Shown: piece by piece, positions 6,979-10,312 of the stretch
Numbering within the stretch: position 1 is the first letter of the stretch
How the letters are laid out: each line of letters opens with the position of its first letter
Source of the DNA: an uncultured Chloroflexota bacterium
GTDB taxonomy: Bacteria; Chloroflexota; Dehalococcoidia; UBA3495
Length of the DNA stretch: 10,312 nt
NCBI GenBank assembly: GCA_913031095.1
Contig: CAJWGH010000017.1
Coordinates: forward strand, 1-10,312
Direction: 5' to 3'
Position numbers and translations under genes: made by a program
The notes under the pieces: generated by a model
What the model was told of the DNA's origin: nothing
Database searches by the model: none
Seen by the model: the letters and a program-made list of their open reading frames with translations, nothing else

Positions 6979-7283
6979 CTAATTAGATTCGGCCACGAAC
7001 ATTGGGCTAAGGCGGCTCATGAATTCCAGCCTCTCGCCGATGGCCCTCCTAAGATTAAGCACCGCGCCTAATTTCTTAGTACTCGACGCAAAGCGCGCAT
7101 TCCCGAGCCACATACCAAACGGGTCTGATACGGCATGTCAGCCTTTTATTGAACGGTAAAGCTCCAGTGATAGAGCATGGGTCTCCACAGCTAGGCAATG
7201 GGTTCTTCCAGGTGACCGGAGGAGACTAAGGGCTCCAGAATTGCGCCGAGATAAGTATATAAGGCGGCCGCTGCCGCCGACAT
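6979..7283 (-). pseudogene. Possible decayed gene remnant downstream of the lyase gene
   Basis: On the minus strand, a 30-codon frame from ATG 7283 (MSAAAAALYTYLGAILEP...) ends at TAG 7193-7191. A one-base shift there would continue into AVETHALSLELYRSIKG, then TGA (7140-7138). The same frame then runs on to TAG 6981-6979, with GMWLGNARFASSTKKLG inside it. The LEPLVSSG...ALSLELYRS pattern faintly recalls the C-terminus of Gfo/Idh/MocA oxidoreductases. Against this, a plus-strand frame in the same stretch also reads plausibly, and no conserved catalytic motif survives. It may be noise. Confidence 0.22.
7263..7278 (-). terminator. Weak hairpin after the lyase gene, possible terminator
   Basis: GGCGGC (7263-7268) pairs with GCCGCC (7273-7278) around a 4-base loop. 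On the minus strand it is followed by TTATATACTTAT, U-rich but not a proper U run. It lies about 40 bases after the lyase stop. It could slow or end transcription of the MDR-lyase unit. Confidence 0.25.
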
Positions 7284-7316
7284 GCTAATTCTGATATTGT
7301 TCACGCAGTGCTGGGT

Positions 7317-8213
7317 TTAGAGCGAAGACAAGCCCACGGCTTCAACCAGCCGATGGAATTCTTCTTTGGTTTCGTCAGTCGGATTGGGTCCCGGATGACG
7401 CACTTTGGGGTTCTCGATGAAGCCGCGGCTGTGTAGAGCGTACTTGCGTATGCCCACGCCGATTCCTTCTTGGAACTCGAACAGCATGAGCGGTAGGCAG
7501 CGGGTAAATGTTTCTTCTGCTTTGGCCCGGTCTCCCTCGGCCATCTGACGGCAGATGTCAACCAACACCTCCGGATAGGCGAATCCGGTCATAGCTCCAG
7601 CCGAACCACGGGCCAACTCCTCCAGCAAGAATACGCCTCCAAGACCACCAAAGATCGGCATGTCGTCGCCAACGAGCTTGCGTATTGCTGAAATCTTGGG
7701 AGGTGTCGGAGGGTCTTCTAGTTTCAGGTATTGGGCGGCAGTGATACCACTGGAGAGCCTAGCGATGAAGTCCGGCGACATGTGGACACCCGAGGTGCTT
7801 GGGTAGTCTTGTACGACGATTGGGAGGTCAATGGCGTCTGCGAGTCTAGAATAGTGGGTGAATACGGTGTCGGGATTGGGCTTGCCCATGGTGGGAGGAG
7901 AGACCATCACCGCTGCCGCTCCCAACTCTTGGGCTTCTTTGCTGCGTTCTATGGCTGCGGCTGTGCTGCCCGCAGTGGTTCCCACGGTCACAGGCAAACC
8001 CTTCGCCCGCTGAATGACGGTTTCTGCAACCTCATAGCGCTCCCGGTCTGTCAATCGAGCTGCCTCGCCGGTCACTCCTAGGCAGACCATGCCCTCACAT
8101 CCGGATGAGACGGCCTTGTCGGCTAGATTTCCCATGGATGCCAGGTCGATGCTCTCGTCTTCGTGAAAGGGAGTGGCCAGCATCCAGTGGACGCCCGAAA
8201 ATTTCTTGGCCAT
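7317..8213 (-). CDS. Dihydrodipicolinate synthase / N-acetylneuraminate lyase family protein (not a true DapA)
   Basis: Class I aldolase-type (beta/alpha)8 barrel, 298 residues, the usual family length. These enzymes form a Schiff base between a lysine and a 2-keto acid, then cleave, condense or dehydrate. The Schiff-base lysine is K164 (QYLKLED) and the partner tyrosine is Y137 (VVQDYPSTSG). The substrate loop is GVTGE (46-50), and the later strand has FGGLGG. Compared with DHDPS (E. coli numbering), T44 is replaced by V47, the Y107 region reads SPPTMGKPN with no tyrosine, and R138 of the YNVPGRTG loop is absent. Lysine synthesis is therefore unlikely, and another 2-keto acid substrate is expected. 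The start is ATG 8213, with GGAGG (8224-8220) 6 bases upstream. It lies 77 bases after the MDR gene on the same strand, probably in one operon. Confidence 0.9.
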   Translation of the reverse strand: MAKKFSGVHWMLATPFHEDESIDLASMGNLADKAVSSGCEGMVCLGVTGEAARLTDRERYEVAETVIQRAKGLPVTVGTTAGSTAAAIERSKEAQELGAAAVMVSPPTMGKPNPDTVFTHYSRLADAIDLPIVVQDYPSTSGVHMSPDFIARLSSGITAAQYLKLEDPPTPPKISAIRKLVGDDMPIFGGLGGVFLLEELARGSAGAMTGFAYPEVLVDICRQMAEGDRAKAEETFTRCLPLMLFEFQEGIGVGIRKYALHSRGFIENPKVRHPGPNPTDETKEEFHRLVEAVGLSSL

Positions 8214-8290
8214 GGAAAACCTCCGGTCTAATTAAGCCGTTTAAAGTTCGGCCGGGCTATTCTACTTCCTGAATCGCGTTGAGGGGACGG

Positions 8291-9259
8291 TTATGGCGTT
8301 AGGAGTATCTTGCCAACGGTTTCCCTTCCTTCCAGCTGGCGGTGAGCTTCCGGGGCCTCGGACAGCGGCAGGGTTAGTCCTATGTGCAGCTTCAGCTCGC
8401 CCGATTGGACCCACTTCAAGACTTCCTCAGCGCGGCCGAGCAGTTCGTCACGGGTGGCGGTATAGTCGCCCAGACTGGGGCGGGTTAGGAATAGAGAACC
8501 ATTCTGGAGCGCCCGGGTGTTGGTGTCAGTGACTGCGCCCCCGGCCTGGCCGTATAGGACCATGTGACCACGCCGTCCCAAGCACTTGAAGCCCTTTTCG
8601 AAAGTGGTCTGTCCCACCGCGTCCAGAACCATTTTCACGCCCTGGCCGCCCGTGGCTTTCCTGATCTCCTCTTCAAAGTCCTGTTGGGTGTAGAGGATGG
8701 TCTGGTCGGCTCCGGCTTGTTTGGCCATGTCGGCTTTGGCTTCGGTGGAGACGGTGGTAAAGACATGAATGCCCAAGCGCTTTAATAGTTGGATCAACAG
8801 GAGTCCCATCCCGCCTGCCCCGGCGTGTACCAACACTTGATCGCCAGGGTTAAGCCGGGCTATGCCGAAGACCAGGAAATGGGCGGTCATGCCTTGGAGC
8901 AGGGACGCGGCTCCGGAGGGAAAGTCCATGGCGTCGGGGATCCTAACCAACAGCCACGACGGCACTGCCTGACGTTCGGCGTATGAGCCCGTGTGCATGG
9001 CGTAGGCCACGCGGTCGCCCACGGCCACTTCGCTTACGCTTTCTCCGATAGACGTGACCACGCCACAAGCTTCCCTTCCGGGCGTCCAGGGAAAGTTGGC
9101 TGGGGGGTTGGTGCCCTTGCGGCTGGAAACGTCGGTGTAGTTGACGCCGATGGACTTGATGTCGACCACCGCTTGGCCTAGACCTGGGGTGGGTTCGTCG
9201 ACATCTTCCAGTTTCAGGACGTCTGGTCCACCGATCTCATACGCACGTATCGCTTTCAT
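8291..9259 (-). CDS. Zinc-independent MDR oxidoreductase, quinone oxidoreductase (Qor) type
   Basis: NADPH-dependent medium-chain reductase, 322 residues, typical for quinone oxidoreductase or enone reductase. The N-terminal GroES-like domain contains GVNYTDVSSRKG (38-49) and TPGREACGVV (59-68). The nucleotide fold has the LLQGMTAHFL helix (120-129) and HAGAGGMG (145-152), the usual AxxGGxG cofactor loop. The structural and catalytic zinc ligands of alcohol dehydrogenases are absent, which places it in the zinc-free branch. The C-terminus GRETVGKILLTP is the standard ending and shows the gene is complete. The start is ATG 9259, with GAGG (9268-9265) 5 bases before it. It is the first gene of the minus-strand pair with the lyase and is divergent from the crotonase gene, 249 bases away. 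The substrate may be a quinone or an alpha,beta-unsaturated carbonyl; the sequence does not decide. Confidence 0.93.
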   Translation of the reverse strand: MKAIRAYEIGGPDVLKLEDVDEPTPGLGQAVVDIKSIGVNYTDVSSRKGTNPPANFPWTPGREACGVVTSIGESVSEVAVGDRVAYAMHTGSYAERQAVPSWLLVRIPDAMDFPSGAASLLQGMTAHFLVFGIARLNPGDQVLVHAGAGGMGLLLIQLLKRLGIHVFTTVSTEAKADMAKQAGADQTILYTQQDFEEEIRKATGGQGVKMVLDAVGQTTFEKGFKCLGRRGHMVLYGQAGGAVTDTNTRALQNGSLFLTRPSLGDYTATRDELLGRAEEVLKWVQSGELKLHIGLTLPLSEAPEAHRQLEGRETVGKILLTP

Positions 9260-9415
9260 GCTCGCCTCGCTAACTGGATATGCGGCTAGGTTACAGCAAG
9301 GAGGGTTGTCAGGGAAGAAAGAACAGGCTTTGCCTTTGCCTTGCGATATTAAAAATTCTGGACCGCCAGGCTGGCTGCGTTACGACCACAACCAGGCAAG
9401 AATCTGTGGCGAAAG

Positions 9416-9444
9416 TTTACTTTGTGGGTTGGGTATGGTTTATT
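9416..9444 (+). promoter_or_regulatory. Weak candidate promoter for the crotonase gene
   Basis: TTTACT (9416-9421) and TTTATT (9439-9444) are 17 bases apart, each matching its consensus at 4 of 6 positions. They lie in the 249-bp gap between the divergent MDR and crotonase genes, about 65 bases before ATG 9509. The same gap holds an odd palindrome GCCAGGCTGGC (9365-9375) that could bind a regulator. No comparably good minus-strand promoter for the MDR gene stands out. Confidence 0.3.
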
Positions 9445-9508
9445 AGCATTCGCATAGCCGTGTTCAAGAACGGCCAACCTGGGTGACGACTGGGGGACAA
9501 CTAGAACG

Positions 9509-10282
9509 ATGAGTTTCGAGCAGATAAAGACAGACCAGGTGGATAGGGTGGCGATAGTGACGCTGAATCGCCCGGAAGTTTTAAATGCGCTCAGCCTGCA
9601 ATTAGTGCGTGAGTTGGACGAATTCGTAACTGAGGCAGAGCAAGACGACAGCATCGGGGCTATCGTGATCACGGGCGCTGGGGACAGGGCGTTCTCCGCA
9701 GGCGCAGACATTCATGAGAACCGGGAGAACAACGACGAGCAACGGGCTGCCGGCGCTGCTGCCCGGGCTGATTACACCTGGCATATGGCCTCTTCTTCCA
9801 AGCCCATCATCGGGGCCATCAATGGCCTCTGCTATGGTGGCGGCACTGTTATGGCAACTAGTTTGGACTTTCTCATGGGCTGCGAAAAAAGCAGCTTCCG
9901 ATTCTTGGCGGTGAACTACGGTCAACTGAACGCCACCTGGAGCTTGCCTACTATGGTCGGGTGGCCCAAGGCCAAAGAACTGCTTTACAGCGGGCGGGAA
10001 GTTTTTGCCGATGAGGCATACCACATCGGCCTAATCAACCATCTGGTGCCTTCCGGCGAGTTGATCGACAGGACCGTTGAAGCCGCGGCTGGTATAGCCA
10101 AGAACCGGGCTGAAGGCGTAGCCAATATCAAGTCGCTTTTGATCGAGCACACAGGCAACGATCTAGAAACCCAGTTCAAGACGGAGATTGAAGGACGCAA
10201 AGGACGATTCCAGGGCCTGACGGTGGAAGATGGTTTTAAGGACTTCTTGGAGCGCAAAGGCCGGAAGCCACGGGTTTCCTAG
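9509..10282 (+). CDS. Crotonase-fold (enoyl-CoA hydratase/isomerase family) protein lacking both classical catalytic glutamates
   Basis: Acyl-CoA-binding protein, 257 residues, the normal length for the family. Both oxyanion-hole segments are present: AFSAGADI (61-68) and NGLCYGGGTVMA (105-116). The N-terminal strand TLNRPEVLNAL (18-28) is typical. The two hydratase glutamates (rat mitochondrial Glu144 and Glu164) align with V114 in GGGTVMA and A134 in FRFLAVNYG, so ordinary hydration of enoyl-CoA is unlikely. The region that usually reads PGAGGTQRL is LNATWSLPTMVG. Other crotonases use different acidic residues for isomerase, thioesterase, decarboxylase or C-C lyase reactions. The start is ATG 9509; the only purine-rich site, GGGGGA (9492-9497), is rather far (11 bases), so translation may be modest. 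The stop is TAG 10280-10282. The fold is certain; the reaction is not. Confidence 0.9.
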   Translation: MSFEQIKTDQVDRVAIVTLNRPEVLNALSLQLVRELDEFVTEAEQDDSIGAIVITGAGDRAFSAGADIHENRENNDEQRAAGAAARADYTWHMASSSKPIIGAINGLCYGGGTVMATSLDFLMGCEKSSFRFLAVNYGQLNATWSLPTMVGWPKAKELLYSGREVFADEAYHIGLINHLVPSGELIDRTVEAAAGIAKNRAEGVANIKSLLIEHTGNDLETQFKTEIEGRKGRFQGLTVEDGFKDFLERKGRKPRVS

Positions 10283-10312
10283 AGGAATGTGTACCGTACT
10301 TGAGTCATGAAC

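Larger units (their letters stand above)
6896..7316. other. 421-bp stretch without a convincing gene, between convergent genes
   Basis: This is the longest gap in the window. Stops occur in all frames, with no open frame longer than about 50 codons. Base composition is similar to that of the neighbouring genes, and I see no terminator with a U run next to either stop. It contains a GC hairpin (7263-7278), a 10-bp inverted repeat (6907-6916 and 6995-7004) and short protein-like minus-strand frames, described separately. It may be a decayed gene or plain spacer. Confidence 0.6.

Noticed and set aside
6907..7004. 10-bp inverted repeat CAATGTTCGT / ACGAACATTG with 78-base spacing
   Set aside because: It is short, with no linked promoter or stem extension; chance is likely in a 421-bp stretch.
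7150..7225. tRNA-like look: GCTCCAGTGATAGAGC resembles a D arm, with GGGTTC downstream
   Set aside because: The anticodon stem does not pair, the T arm lacks the GGTTCRANNCC pattern, and the acceptor ends are not complementary.
10287..10310. Tiny frame ATG...TGA after the crotonase gene
   Set aside because: It has seven codons, with the purine-rich site touching the ATG; the window ends too soon to judge any following gene.
1..10312. CRISPR array, insertion sequence, attachment site, rRNA or riboswitch
   Set aside because: No regularly spaced repeats, transposase or integrase motifs, terminal repeats or conserved RNA cores were seen on either strand.

Overview
The window (about 10.3 kb, moderately high GC, bacterial) holds nine protein-coding genes and the short intergenic regions between them. 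Good Shine-Dalgarno sites, some GTG and TTG starts, and the mix of gene families (a small-type PurL, a NYN-LOTUS protein, several SDRs, a DHDPS-like lyase, a zinc-free MDR and a crotonase) suggest a free-living bacterium rich in oxidoreductases. My best guess, from family mix alone, is a Chloroflexota (Dehalococcoidia/SAR202-like) genome; no marker in the window proves this.

Layout. (1) 1-3153, + strand: the 3' third of purL, a GT4-type glycosyltransferase whose GTG start overlaps the purL stop, and a GH63-like (alpha/alpha)6-barrel glycoside hydrolase. They appear to be one transcription unit. It ends at a perfect 25-bp inverted repeat (3193-3248) that should terminate transcription in both directions. 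(2) 3266-5110, - strand: a 614-residue NYN nuclease-like protein with a LOTUS/OST-HTH domain and a second helix-rich, probably winged-helix domain. It has a good sigma70-type promoter. (3) 5323-6895, + strand: two tandem short-chain dehydrogenases 10 bp apart. (4) 6896-7316: a 421-bp stretch with no convincing gene, possibly a decayed one. (5) 9259-7317, - strand: a zinc-independent quinone-oxidoreductase-like MDR followed by a DHDPS/NAL-family lyase. (6) 9509-10282, + strand: a crotonase-fold protein that lacks both classical catalytic glutamates.

How the genes may work together. The glycosyltransferase and GH63-like hydrolase could make and break a small glycoside such as glucosylglycerate or mannosylglycerate, or act on a surface glycan; this is inferred from adjacency. 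The right half (two SDRs, MDR, lyase, crotonase) looks like a catabolic island acting on hydroxy/keto acids or acyl-CoA compounds, but no substrate can be read from the sequence. I found no mobile element, CRISPR array, rRNA or convincing tRNA. The most interesting items are the NYN-LOTUS protein with its extra domain, the crotonase with a rebuilt active site, and the GT/GH63 pair coupled to purL.
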